Shown: positions 42,575 through 50,263 of the stretch, piece by piece
How the letters are laid out: each line of letters starts with the position of its first letter
Numbering within the stretch: position 1 is the stretch's first letter
Assembly (NCBI GenBank): GCA_964454645.1
Contig: CAYVTM010000001.1
Span: forward strand, 310,001-374,000
Reading direction: 5' to 3'
Length of the DNA stretch: 64,000 nt
Origin: CAYVTM01 sp964454645
GTDB lineage: Bacteria; Bacteroidota; Bacteroidia; Sphingobacteriales; Sphingobacteriaceae
Translations under genes and position numbers: made by a program
The notes under the pieces: generated by a model
Databases searched by the model: none
What the model was told of the DNA's origin: nothing
What the model saw: the letters and a program-made list of their open reading frames with translations, nothing else

Positions 42575-43009
42575 TTATAGCAATAATCTAATCATATTAC
42601 TTTCTTCTTGTGTTTTGTATTTACCTTTTTTAATCGTATAGTTTTTTTCTAAACCAAGTTTTCTGCAAAATTCGGGGGGTAAACTGAAATCTTCTTCAAA
42701 TAAAAAATAACCGTTAGAAAAATATTTATTATATGCTTCTCTAGTCATATCATTTTCTTTATTTAATGTAAGTACAAGCTTCCCGTTTACTTCTTGTGCA
42801 GATGCAGAAACATTGTTGCCTTTAGGGGAATATATTTCCCAAGAAATATTTGCGTTCAAGTTGCATATTCCAAAACCCAAGCAATCTCTTTTTCGGGCTA
42901 TTTCAAAACTGATTTGAATAACAGGCCCTGACACTGCTTTAGGAATTTCTAAAAAACTAAAAAGGACTATTAGCCCCATTAACATCACTACTTTTTTCAT
43001 AACATTCAT
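42575..43009 (-). CDS. Hypothetical exported protein
   Basis: The 144-residue protein begins with a signal peptide (KKVVMLMGLIVLFSFLEIPKAVSG). After it comes VIQISFEIARKRDCLGFGICNLNANI with two Cys, then segments typical of small Bacteroidota exported proteins (GKLVLTLNKENDMTREAYNKYFSNGYFLFEEDFSLPPEFCRKLGL..NYTIKKGKY). I recognise this as a recurring unnamed family but know no function. It is divergent from the XRE gene, across 219-273 nt that contain inverted repeats depending on the XRE start. Confidence 0.65.
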   Translation of the reverse strand: MNVMKKVVMLMGLIVLFSFLEIPKAVSGPVIQISFEIARKRDCLGFGICNLNANISWEIYSPKGNNVSASAQEVNGKLVLTLNKENDMTREAYNKYFSNGYFLFEEDFSLPPEFCRKLGLEKNYTIKKGKYKTQEESNMIRLLL

Positions 43010-43036
43010 TTTAAAAGTTTAACCATTTGTTTAAAG

Positions 43037-43065
43037 ATTCGCATGAGGCGAATTCTTGCGCGCAA
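43037..43065. promoter_or_regulatory. Inverted repeats in the divergent XRE region
   Basis: ATTCGC-ATGAG-GCGAAT (43037-43053) and TTGCG-CGCAA (43056-43065) lie side by side just upstream of the exported-protein gene and could be operator sites. The sequence shows the repeats; binding is inference. Confidence 0.35.
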
Positions 43066-43282
43066 ACAAATGTGCTGCTCAAATGAATCTTTTACAACCG
43101 CGTAGATAATAGATTATTTATGAAGATAATGATTGGACGTAGTACACATACATTTTGAACTCTTAAAGTCGTATTTATGCAACTTTATGAACTAAAATTA
43201 TAAATATTCGAATGACAAGCTTATTTTTATGCTACGCTTAAAACTAAACTCAATTATTAACAACAACCTAAACCCGGAAGAT

Positions 43283-43615
43283 ATGAAGAGCAAGGACAAA
43301 AGGCTATACGATTTAGCTGTCATTATTCGTAATCAACGAATAGAATTAGGATACAGCTCCGCTGAAAAATTTTCAAATGCCAATGGGATTAACCGATCCG
43401 TATATCAACGTTGGGAGAGTGGAGAAGATTTGAATTTAAGCAGTTTATTACGCTTATGCGATATTATAGGTATCAGTGCTTCAGACTTATTTAAGATGTG
43501 TGAAAAATGCAATGCTAAGATGCCTAAGACGCGATTACATCAGCATTATATTGAACTGCGGGAAGAGATTCGCAAAGAAGATAAAGAAAAGAATAAAGGG
43601 GAGGAAGATCTTTAA
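43283..43615 (+). CDS. XRE-type helix-turn-helix regulator
   Basis: The ATG at 43283 gives a 110-residue protein; a start at 43229 adds 18 residues of low complexity. The HTH covers about residues 8-60: LYDLAVIIRNQRIELGYSSAEKFSNANGINRSVYQRWESGEDLNLSSLLRLCDIIGISASDLF, a Cro/C1 fold. A short CEKCNAK motif and a basic, glutamate-rich C-terminal helix follow. It faces two exported unknown genes across a region with inverted repeats, so local regulation is plausible. Confidence 0.8.
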   Translation: MKSKDKRLYDLAVIIRNQRIELGYSSAEKFSNANGINRSVYQRWESGEDLNLSSLLRLCDIIGISASDLFKMCEKCNAKMPKTRLHQHYIELREEIRKEDKEKNKGEEDL

Positions 43616-43646
43616 AGAGTGGTTTCTCCAAAAAGCATCCAAAGGC

Positions 43647-44831
43647 TTATCCAACCCAAAATCCCAGTACCAGAGCCAGTAGAATTAATACCGGAGCGGG
43701 AATTTTTGTGAATTTCAGCAGCAGAAAAGTAATAGCTATGGTCGTTAAAGCCATCCAATCGTATCCGATGGGTTTAATCATGATGTAACAGGCGGCAATA
43801 ACGAAACCAACCGAAACCGAATTAATTCCGATTAAGGCTCTTTGAATGAAGCGTCCTTTTTTTAAACTTTCCCAGATCGGAAAAATGGTAAAAATAAACA
43901 ATACTCCCGGAAGGTTAATCCCGATTAAAGCGGCAGTACTTCCTAATAATTGTCCGAACAGACCTTCGCCACGCATGGCAATACCACCTACGAAAGAGGT
44001 AAATGAAAATACAGGTCCGGGTATTGCCTGCTGCAAGGCAAAACCCGAGAAAAATTCCTGTGCTGTTAGGTAGGCTTTCATCTCTACAAATTCGGTATAG
44101 AGCAAAGGGATGAGTACTTGGCCGCCCCCGAAAATCATAATTCCGTTCCGGTAAAAGTTTTCAAACATACGCACCGGTAAACTGAATAATGAGGTACGGT
44201 TGATGATTGCACCCATTAGTGCAAAAACGAATAAGATTGCCAAGAAAGGGATGAGTTTTTTCGGATTAAATCTTACCCGTTCTTTCGGAATTTCGTTGGG
44301 TGGAATAAATAAAGCTGCAAAGAGAACACCTACTGCCAATACGATAGGAAATACATAGGCATTTTGAAAAAGTATGGTGATTAATACGGCAAAGCTCGCT
44401 AAAATATAAGAGAAACGGCTGCTTAATACCCTTGTTGTAAGGATGTATGCCGAATAAGCTACAAAGCCTATAGCCATGGGTTTTACGAACAATAAAATTT
44501 CATCGGCATGTCCGCTCAAATCGAAATAAGAAAAAGAGACAGCGAACAAAAACATCATCAACCCGGCAGGAGCAATCCAAATGAGTAAAGCGAAGAGTGC
44601 TATGTAAATTCCTCCGAACTTATACGCAATGGCAATGAGGGTTTGCGTAGAAGAAGGTCCGGGTAACATCTGACCCAGGGCATTATAAGCTATCAGCTCT
44701 TCTTCGGTAAGGTATTTTTTCTTTTCAACAAATTCTTTCAGCATCATGGCAATATGAGCTTGTGCTCCGCCAAAAGCAGTCAGGGTGAAGATGAAAACAT
44801 CCTTTAGAAAAAGTAGCTGCGCCTTGCTCAA
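43647..44831 (-). CDS. chrA: Chromate efflux transporter, ChrA family (two-domain)
   Basis: The 394-residue membrane protein consists of two homologous CHR halves. The first has FTLTAFGGAQAHIAMM and LGQMLPGPSSTQTLIAIAYKFGG; the second has IMIFGGGQVLIPLLYTEFV and GFALQQAIPGPVFSFTSFVGGIAM. About ten to twelve helices are predicted. Family members export chromate or act as anion transporters, and the physiological substrate in a free-living bacterium may be different, such as sulfate. The TPR gene lies 27 nt upstream. Confidence 0.93.
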   Translation of the reverse strand: MSKAQLLFLKDVFIFTLTAFGGAQAHIAMMLKEFVEKKKYLTEEELIAYNALGQMLPGPSSTQTLIAIAYKFGGIYIALFALLIWIAPAGLMMFLFAVSFSYFDLSGHADEILLFVKPMAIGFVAYSAYILTTRVLSSRFSYILASFAVLITILFQNAYVFPIVLAVGVLFAALFIPPNEIPKERVRFNPKKLIPFLAILFVFALMGAIINRTSLFSLPVRMFENFYRNGIMIFGGGQVLIPLLYTEFVEMKAYLTAQEFFSGFALQQAIPGPVFSFTSFVGGIAMRGEGLFGQLLGSTAALIGINLPGVLFIFTIFPIWESLKKGRFIQRALIGINSVSVGFVIAACYIMIKPIGYDWMALTTIAITFLLLKFTKIPAPVLILLALVLGFWVG

Positions 44832-44858
44832 TTTATGCTAATCCTTGAACGAAAATAC

Positions 44859-45194
44859 TTAATCATCTTCATAATCCAAACCCATTAAGGCATTATAAGC
44901 CGTACGCAGTTCCGATAAAGCATGCTGATCGCTTAACCTGTGAGCAATCAGCATTCCTTGCTCATAGGTGCTAATGGCTTCGGTTTGTTGGTTCATTTGT
45001 AAATACAATTTTGCCAGATGGTAATAGGTACCTACATACTCCGGATCATTTTGTACCAGATCCTGAAAATACGCCAATGCCTTGGAAAGCTCATTCAGCT
45101 TAATATACTCAGTTGCAAGCGCATACTTTAAAAACGAATCATTGGGTTCGGCTTTAAGCATTTCCAGCAATTGATTGAGTCGGGATGTATTCAT
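44859..45194 (-). CDS. Tetratricopeptide repeat protein
   Basis: The 111-residue protein is made of about three TPR repeats: SFLKYALATEYIKLNELSKALAYFQDLVQNDPEYVGTYYHLAKLYLQMNQQTEAISTYEQGM, with typical small and large residues at the TPR positions. It is cytoplasmic and probably a protein-binding adaptor. It leads into chrA, 27 nt away, probably in one transcript. Confidence 0.85.
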   Translation of the reverse strand: MNTSRLNQLLEMLKAEPNDSFLKYALATEYIKLNELSKALAYFQDLVQNDPEYVGTYYHLAKLYLQMNQQTEAISTYEQGMLIAHRLSDQHALSELRTAYNALMGLDYEDD

Positions 45195-45216
45195 TTTAAT
45201 ATTAGTGGATTTTGTC

Positions 45217-45224
45217 TATTTTTG
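45217..45224 (+). promoter_or_regulatory. -7 element of etfBA
   Basis: TATTTTTG fits TAnnTTTG. Transcription would begin near 45231, 57 nt before etfB. Just after it, GCTTTAAA-AAA-TTTAAAGC (45235-45253) forms an inverted repeat in the leader. Confidence 0.5.
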
Positions 45225-45287
45225 CCTATCTATTGCTTTAAAAAATTTAAAGCGCTATCATTAAATCATATTTATAAATAAAATTCT

Positions 45288-46025
45288 ATGAAAATTTTAG
45301 TGTGTATCAGTAATGTTCCCGACACAACGACAAAAATAACTTTTACCAACAACAATACCGAATTCAATACGAGCGGGGTTCAATATATCTTAAACCCATA
45401 CGATGAAATTGCTTTGGCAAAAGCCATCGAACTAACCGAGGGAGGAAAAGGAAGCACAACAGTCATCAATGTAGGCTTAGCCGATACCGAAGCTACTATT
45501 CGTAAGGCTTTGGCGATTGGTGCCGATGATGCCATCCGCATTAACGCGGCACCTGCCGATGCTTATTTCGTGGCTAAACAAATTGCAGAAGTAGCAAAAT
45601 CGGGAGGCTACGATATCATCTTCACCGGACGCGAATCCATTGATTATAACGGAGCACAGGTTACTGCCATGTTGGGTGAATTACTCGATATTCCATCAAT
45701 CTCTATCATTAAAAAATTAGAATTGGACGGTAACAAAGCTGGCATTGAACGTGAGATAGAGGGTGGTAAAGAAGTGCTTGAAGTGAATACGCCATTTGTA
45801 GTAAGTGCTGCCGAAGGTGTTGCGGAGCCTAAGATTCCGAACATGCGCGGAATTATGTCGGCAAGAACTAAACCTTTGCAGGTACTTGAGCCGGTAGCGG
45901 TTGAAGCGAAGGTAAAATACACTTCGTTTGAAAATCCTCCTGCACGTGGAAACGTAAAAATGATTGCTGCAGATGCTGCTGCTTCATTAGTTGATGCTTT
46001 ACACAGTGAAGCAAAAGTTATCTAA
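45288..46025 (+). CDS. etfB: Electron transfer flavoprotein subunit beta
   Basis: EtfB with EtfA carries electrons from acyl-CoA and related dehydrogenases to the quinone pool. The 245-residue product starts KILVCISNVPDTTTKITF and contains GVQYILNPYDEIALAKAIEL, the nucleotide-binding GRESIDYNGAQVTAMLGELLDIPSI and EVNTPFVVSAAEGVAEPKIPNMRGIMSARTKPL, all typical. It is followed by etfA at a 36-nt gap and forms one unit. Confidence 0.97.
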   Translation: MKILVCISNVPDTTTKITFTNNNTEFNTSGVQYILNPYDEIALAKAIELTEGGKGSTTVINVGLADTEATIRKALAIGADDAIRINAAPADAYFVAKQIAEVAKSGGYDIIFTGRESIDYNGAQVTAMLGELLDIPSISIIKKLELDGNKAGIEREIEGGKEVLEVNTPFVVSAAEGVAEPKIPNMRGIMSARTKPLQVLEPVAVEAKVKYTSFENPPARGNVKMIAADAAASLVDALHSEAKVI

Positions 46026-46061
46026 AGATCATATCCGAAAATATTATAAATAAAACATACG

Positions 46062-47039
46062 ATGAGTGTATTAGTATATATAGAGAGTACCCAAGGGAAA
46101 TTTAAAAAATCAAGTTTCGAATTAGCATCCTATGCCTGTGAAGTAGCACGCATGTATGGAAGTGAATTAACTGCATTATCTATCGGAAATGTTGCCGAAG
46201 ATCAATTGAAAGAACTTGGGAAATATGGTGTTAAGAAAGTATTGAATGTATCAAACGATCAGTTAAAATCTTTTTCGAACCAGGCTTATGCAGCAGTTAT
46301 TGCTGAAGCTGTAAAGGTTGTAAATGCAAAATTAGTTTTGATGGGGAATACCTTTAGCGGTAAAGGTTTGGCACCGCGTGTTGCCGTAAAATTAGATGCC
46401 GGTTTAGCCGATGCCGTAATAGAATTACCGAAGATAGATGGCAATACCTTGAGCGTTAAACGGGTAGCTTTCTCAGGTAAAGCTTTTGCTCAGGTTAGCT
46501 TGCATAGCGATAAAAAAGTAATCACCTTAAGTCCGAATGCCTATAAAGTGGTTGTCGATGAACAAGCGATACAGATTGAAGCATTCAATGCACAAGCCAA
46601 AGAGAGTGATTTTGCAGTTATGGTAAAAGAAATTGTGCGTGCAAGTGATAAGATTTCCTTACCCGATGCAGAATTGGTGGTATCGGCGGGTCGCGGATTA
46701 AAAGGGCCTGAGAACTGGGGGATGATTGAAGAATTGGCGAATTTATTAGGTGCAGCAACAGCATGTTCAAAACCTGTTTCGGATGCAGGATGGAGGCCGC
46801 ACTCCGAGCACGTAGGACAAACCGGTATTGCCATTGCTCCGAATTTATACATTGCTATCGGTATTTCCGGAGCTATACAACACCTGGCAGGAGTAAGCTC
46901 TTCGAAAGTAATTGTAGTTATCAACAAAGATCCTGAGGCACCTTTCTTTAAAGTTGCCGATTACGGAATTGTAGGAGATGCCTTCGAAGTAGTTCCTAAA
47001 ATAATTGAAGCTGTAAAAGCATTTAAAGCTCAGGCATAA
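46062..47039 (+). CDS. etfA: Electron transfer flavoprotein subunit alpha
   Basis: EtfA binds the FAD of ETF. The 325 residues are normal. The N-terminal domain resembles EtfB; the C-terminal FAD domain has LVVSAGRGLKGPENWGMIEELANLLGAATACSKPVSDAGWRPHSEHVGQTGIAIAPNLYIAIGISGAIQHLAGVSSSKVIVVINKDPEAPFFKVADYGIVGD, in which the SxRG, GQTG and NxDxxAPIF motifs of the FAD site are recognisable. A terminator-like hairpin follows. Confidence 0.97.
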   Translation: MSVLVYIESTQGKFKKSSFELASYACEVARMYGSELTALSIGNVAEDQLKELGKYGVKKVLNVSNDQLKSFSNQAYAAVIAEAVKVVNAKLVLMGNTFSGKGLAPRVAVKLDAGLADAVIELPKIDGNTLSVKRVAFSGKAFAQVSLHSDKKVITLSPNAYKVVVDEQAIQIEAFNAQAKESDFAVMVKEIVRASDKISLPDAELVVSAGRGLKGPENWGMIEELANLLGAATACSKPVSDAGWRPHSEHVGQTGIAIAPNLYIAIGISGAIQHLAGVSSSKVIVVINKDPEAPFFKVADYGIVGDAFEVVPKIIEAVKAFKAQA

Positions 47040-47048
47040 TTTTTTATT

Positions 47049-47090
47049 GGGCTGTATGTTTTTAAGACAGTACAGCCCTAAAAGTTTTTT
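47049..47090 (+). terminator. Terminator-like hairpin after etfA
   Basis: GGGCTGTA (47049-47056) pairs with TACAGCCC (47071-47078) around a 14-nt loop, followed by TAAAAGTTTTTT. It ends 2 nt before the next ATG (47092), so it may separate etfA from the nuclease gene or act on the latter's translation. Confidence 0.6.
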
Positions 47091-47091
47091 C

Positions 47092-47691
47092 ATGAATAAA
47101 ATAAAACTGGATATTGTCGGTCTTTCGTATAGTCAAACTCAATCGGGTGCTTATGCTTTGGTCTTAGGGGAGGTGAATGGTCGCAGAAGATTACCGATTA
47201 TTATCGGAGGATTTGAAGCGCAAGCTATCGCCATCGAAATCGAGAAGATGAGTCCCAGCCGACCTTTAACCCACGATTTATTCAAATCCCTGAGCCTGAA
47301 CTTTAATATTCAGATGCAGGAAATTATTATATACAATTTGGTAGATGGCATTTTCTTTGCAAAATTAATTTGCAGCGATGGAAGAAAAACTACCGAGATT
47401 GATGCTCGTACTTCCGATGCCATTGCTTTGGCAGTACGTTTCCAATGTCCTATCTATACCTATGAATTTATTTTAGCTTCTGCCGGTATTATGATTGAGG
47501 GTAGCGATTTTGCTTTCCTCGAAAATATTGATCCCAAAGAAGAATCAGATACTGTTCCTATTAGTGGTAGTGGGTTCGGCTCTTATAGCGAAATAGAATT
47601 GAAAGAGCTTTTGCAGAAAGCACTGGATGAAGAGAACTATGAGAAAGCCGCCCGCATACGCGATGAGCTTACGCGCCGTAGATCTTCTTAA
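47092..47691 (+). CDS. Bifunctional nuclease (DUF151) with UVR motif
   Basis: The ATG at 47092 gives 199 residues. The N-terminal DUF151/BFN domain shows LDIVGLSYSQTQSGAYALVLGEVNGRRRLPIIIGGFEAQAIAIEIE and TEIDARTSDAIALAVRFQCPIYT, as in plant and bacterial bifunctional nucleases. The C-terminal 40 residues form a UvrB/UvrC-type UVR helix hairpin (ELKELLQKALDEENYEKAARIRDEL). This fusion is common in Bacteroidota. The upstream frame to 47047 crosses the etfA hairpin and is unlikely. The role is unclear; nuclease activity is inferred from the family. Confidence 0.88.
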   Translation: MNKIKLDIVGLSYSQTQSGAYALVLGEVNGRRRLPIIIGGFEAQAIAIEIEKMSPSRPLTHDLFKSLSLNFNIQMQEIIIYNLVDGIFFAKLICSDGRKTTEIDARTSDAIALAVRFQCPIYTYEFILASAGIMIEGSDFAFLENIDPKEESDTVPISGSGFGSYSEIELKELLQKALDEENYEKAARIRDELTRRRSS

Positions 47692-47726
47692 TCCCTATTA
47701 ATTTTTTGTTGAACGATTAAAAGGGA
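47692..47726. terminator. Possible bidirectional terminator
   Basis: TCCCTATTAAT (47692-47702) and ATTAAAAGGGA (47716-47726) pair with one mismatch, directly after the nuclease stop and across the dnaB stop. Confidence 0.4.
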
Positions 47727-49258
47727 ATATCATCCTGAGGGTCGTTCATCCTGCTCGGGCGTATAATAACGTTTTGGAAATTATCGAAATTATCGGAAGG
47801 AGCCAGCGGCGACGCAGTTCCGGAAGGGAAAGACCCAAAGGAATTCCAGTCGGCAAATTTCACATACTCCCCAATGTATTTGAGTTTCACACTTCCTACA
47901 GCACCATTACGATGTTTCGCAATAATAATCTCTGCTAAGCCTTCGGTGTTATTGTTTTCTTCATCCTGTAAAAATCCATAATATTCCGGACGGTAGATAA
48001 ACAATACCATATCCGCATCCTGCTCAATAGATCCCGATTCCCGAAGATCAGATAATTGCGGACGTTTATTGCCACCGCGGGTTTCAACGGCACGGCTTAA
48101 CTGCGACAATGCAAGTACCGGAACATTTAATTCCTTGGCAATACTTTTCAATGCACGAGAGATGGTACCAATTTCCTGTTCACGATTTCCGTTTCCCTTA
48201 GAGTCGCTGCTTCCTACCATCAACTGCAGGTAATCAACTACAACCATGTCGATATCGTGTTGTGCTTTTAAACGCCGGCATTTTGCACGTAATTCAAAAA
48301 CATTCAAGGCAGGCGTATCGTCTATAAAGATTCCGGCTTCGGAAAGTTTACCCACTTTATGTATCAACTGCTGCCATTCATGCGATTCCAGTTTTCCTTT
48401 TTTTAATTTTTCTGATGACAGTTCAGCTTCCGCAGCTATCAAACGATTCGTCAATTGTATGGAAGACATCTCGAGTGAGAATACCGCAATTTTTTTCTTC
48501 CCGATTAATGCGGCATTACGTGTTAAACTCAATACGAATGCGGTTTTACCCATTGCCGGACGAGCAGCAATAATCACCAGGTCGGAAGGTTGCCAGCCCG
48601 AAGTTATACGATCCATTTCGGTAAAACCAGAAGGTACACCGGTAAGACCGTCTTTCTTATCTTTTAAACTTTCTAATTGTTTGATAGATTTCTGAATCAA
48701 ACTTCCCATGTCTTCCGATTCCCGGCGAAGGTTTCCTTCCGCTATGGCAAATAAATTTTTCTCTGCTTTATCCAATAAATCGAAAACATCGGAAGTATCT
48801 TCGTATGCATTGGTAATAATTTCGGATGAGATATTGATTAACTCACGTTGAATATATTTTTGAGCGACAATGCGGGCATGGTATTCGATGTTTGCCGCCG
48901 ATGCTACACGATTAGTTAACTCGGTAATAAAATAAGCACCTCCGGCGATTTCGAGATCACCATTCTGGCGCAATTGATTCGTAACAGTCAGGATATCTAC
49001 CGGAGAAGAATTTTGAAATAATTGTTGAATGGCACGAAATACTTTTTGATGAGATTCTTTGTAAAAACTTTCCGGCTTAAGAATGTCAATGACGGATGAG
49101 AGTGCATTTTTCTCCAGCATCAATGCCCCCAAGACAGCTTCTTCCAAGTCGTTAGCCTGAGGAGGCAGTTTCCCCATGTTACCCGTAATCGAAGTACTGC
49201 TGTTCTTGCGTTCGGCACGTTTACGTTGCCCTTGTGTGGATTCAGATTCAAAACTCAT
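47717..49258 (-). CDS. dnaB: Replicative DNA helicase
   Basis: DnaB unwinds DNA at the replication fork. The ATG at 49258 gives 513 residues; the longer frame from 49285 adds nine unlikely residues. The N-terminal domain has PPQANDLEEAVLGALMLEKNAL; the RecA-like domain has Walker A ARPAMGKTAFVLS, FSLEMSSIQLTNRLIA, Walker B MVVVDYLQLM and the LALSQLSRAVETRGGNKRPQLSDLRESGSIEQDADMVLFIYR block. No intein is present. It is transcribed away from a region with DnaA-box-like sites shared with the rlmB-like gene. Confidence 0.97.
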   Translation of the reverse strand: MSFESESTQGQRKRAERKNSSTSITGNMGKLPPQANDLEEAVLGALMLEKNALSSVIDILKPESFYKESHQKVFRAIQQLFQNSSPVDILTVTNQLRQNGDLEIAGGAYFITELTNRVASAANIEYHARIVAQKYIQRELINISSEIITNAYEDTSDVFDLLDKAEKNLFAIAEGNLRRESEDMGSLIQKSIKQLESLKDKKDGLTGVPSGFTEMDRITSGWQPSDLVIIAARPAMGKTAFVLSLTRNAALIGKKKIAVFSLEMSSIQLTNRLIAAEAELSSEKLKKGKLESHEWQQLIHKVGKLSEAGIFIDDTPALNVFELRAKCRRLKAQHDIDMVVVDYLQLMVGSSDSKGNGNREQEIGTISRALKSIAKELNVPVLALSQLSRAVETRGGNKRPQLSDLRESGSIEQDADMVLFIYRPEYYGFLQDEENNNTEGLAEIIIAKHRNGAVGSVKLKYIGEYVKFADWNSFGSFPSGTASPLAPSDNFDNFQNVIIRPSRMNDPQDDIPF

Positions 49259-49330
49259 AGAACAAAGAAAGCCAAAATTCAGCAAAACTTTTTAACAAAA
49301 TTGAAACGCTTTTTTAAAGCCTTGAATACC

Positions 49331-49479
49331 TGTTGATAAAGCAAGGGCTTATCCACAGAAAAAAAACTGATATCCACAAGAGTCGTTAATAACTTGTTGG
49401 TAAGGCTTAGAAAACTGCGAATATGATTTGGAAACCGGGGGATTAATGTATTGTTAATAAAGTCGGAAATTGTGAATAA
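49331..49479. promoter_or_regulatory. Cluster of DnaA-box-like sites between dnaB and rlmB-like gene
   Basis: Two sites match TTATNCACA exactly: TTATCCACA at 49349-49357 and TTATTCACA on the minus strand at 49471-49479. ATATCCACA (49370-49378), TTATCAACA (minus, 49331-49339) and TTATTAACA (minus, 49452-49460) are one mismatch away. The spacer between divergent genes is AT-rich. This could be DnaA control of dnaB/rlmB or part of a replication origin. Confidence 0.5.
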
Positions 49480-49483
49480 TTTA

Positions 49484-49491
49484 TACCTTTG
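49484..49491 (+). promoter_or_regulatory. -7 element of the rlmB-like gene
   Basis: TACCTTTG fits TAnnTTTG and lies 20 nt upstream of the ATG at 49511. A perfect DnaA-box-like site (49471-49479) lies just upstream, within the -33 to -7 interval. Confidence 0.55.
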
Positions 49492-49510
49492 TGGAATACT
49501 CATCAAAATC

Positions 49511-50263
49511 ATGTCGGAGCGCAGCAAATCGAATCAGTTAATATTTGGTATTCGTTCGGTAATCGAAGCAATAGAATCTGGAAAAGAAATCGAGAATCTT
49601 TACGTTCAAAAAGGATTAAGCGGAGATTTGTTTAAAGAACTTCGTCAATTACTGGATCAGCATCAACTGAATGCGCAGTTCGTTCCCATTGAAAAGCTGA
49701 ATCGTTTAACACAAAAGAATCATCAGGGAGTTGTTGCATTTATATCGCCCATCAATTATTACAGAATAGAAGATATTATCCCATTCGTTTATGAGAAAGG
49801 AGAGACACCTTTGATTTTGGTTTTGGATCGTGTTACTGATGTTCGCAATTTCGGTGCAATTGCCCGAACTGCCGAGTGTGCAGGGGTTCATGCCATTGTG
49901 ATTCCTTTGAAAGGCAGTGCGCAGGTAAATGCCGATGCAATAAAAACTTCTGCAGGGGCCTTATATACGATTCCGGTTTGCAGAGAAGTTAATCTGAAAT
50001 ATACCCTTCGCTTTTTGCAGGAGTCGGGGTTGCAGGTGATTGCTTGTACCGAAAAAAACGAAGAGTCCTTGTACGATAAAGATATGAGCGGGCCGACAGC
50101 TATTCTTATGGGATCTGAAGAAGATGGTATTTCTTCGGAATATTTACGTATTGCCGATTCGTATGCTAAAATCCCCATGATGGGAAGTATCGATTCGCTG
50201 AATGTGTCGGTATCTGCAGGGGTGATACTCTATGAGGTTGTACGCCAACGTCTGACAAGTTAA
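49511..50263 (+). CDS. rlmB: 23S rRNA (guanosine-2'-O-)-methyltransferase RlmB
   Basis: The 250-residue SpoU/TrmH-type enzyme is expected to methylate G2251 of 23S rRNA. The N-terminal substrate-binding domain has LIFGIRSVIEAIESGKEIENLYVQKGL; the SPOUT domain shows motif 1 LDRVTDVRNFGAIARTAECAGVHAIV, motif 2 ILMGSEEDGIS, and motif 3 IPMMGSIDSLNVSVSAGVILYEVVRQR. A second SpoU protein at 55.4 kb lacks the N-terminal domain. The longer frame from 49451 crosses the promoter. It ends 4 nt into the convergent manC. Confidence 0.93.
   Translation: MSERSKSNQLIFGIRSVIEAIESGKEIENLYVQKGLSGDLFKELRQLLDQHQLNAQFVPIEKLNRLTQKNHQGVVAFISPINYYRIEDIIPFVYEKGETPLILVLDRVTDVRNFGAIARTAECAGVHAIVIPLKGSAQVNADAIKTSAGALYTIPVCREVNLKYTLRFLQESGLQVIACTEKNEESLYDKDMSGPTAILMGSEEDGISSEYLRIADSYAKIPMMGSIDSLNVSVSAGVILYEVVRQRLTS

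Noticed and set aside
48246..48695. 149-codon plus-strand frame inside dnaB
   Set aside because: Antisense to the conserved ATPase domain of DnaB; Cys/Ser-rich shadow sequence.
49279..49527. 82-codon minus-strand frame between dnaB and rlmB-like gene
   Set aside because: It crosses the DnaA-box-like cluster and the rlmB promoter; no recognisable protein features.
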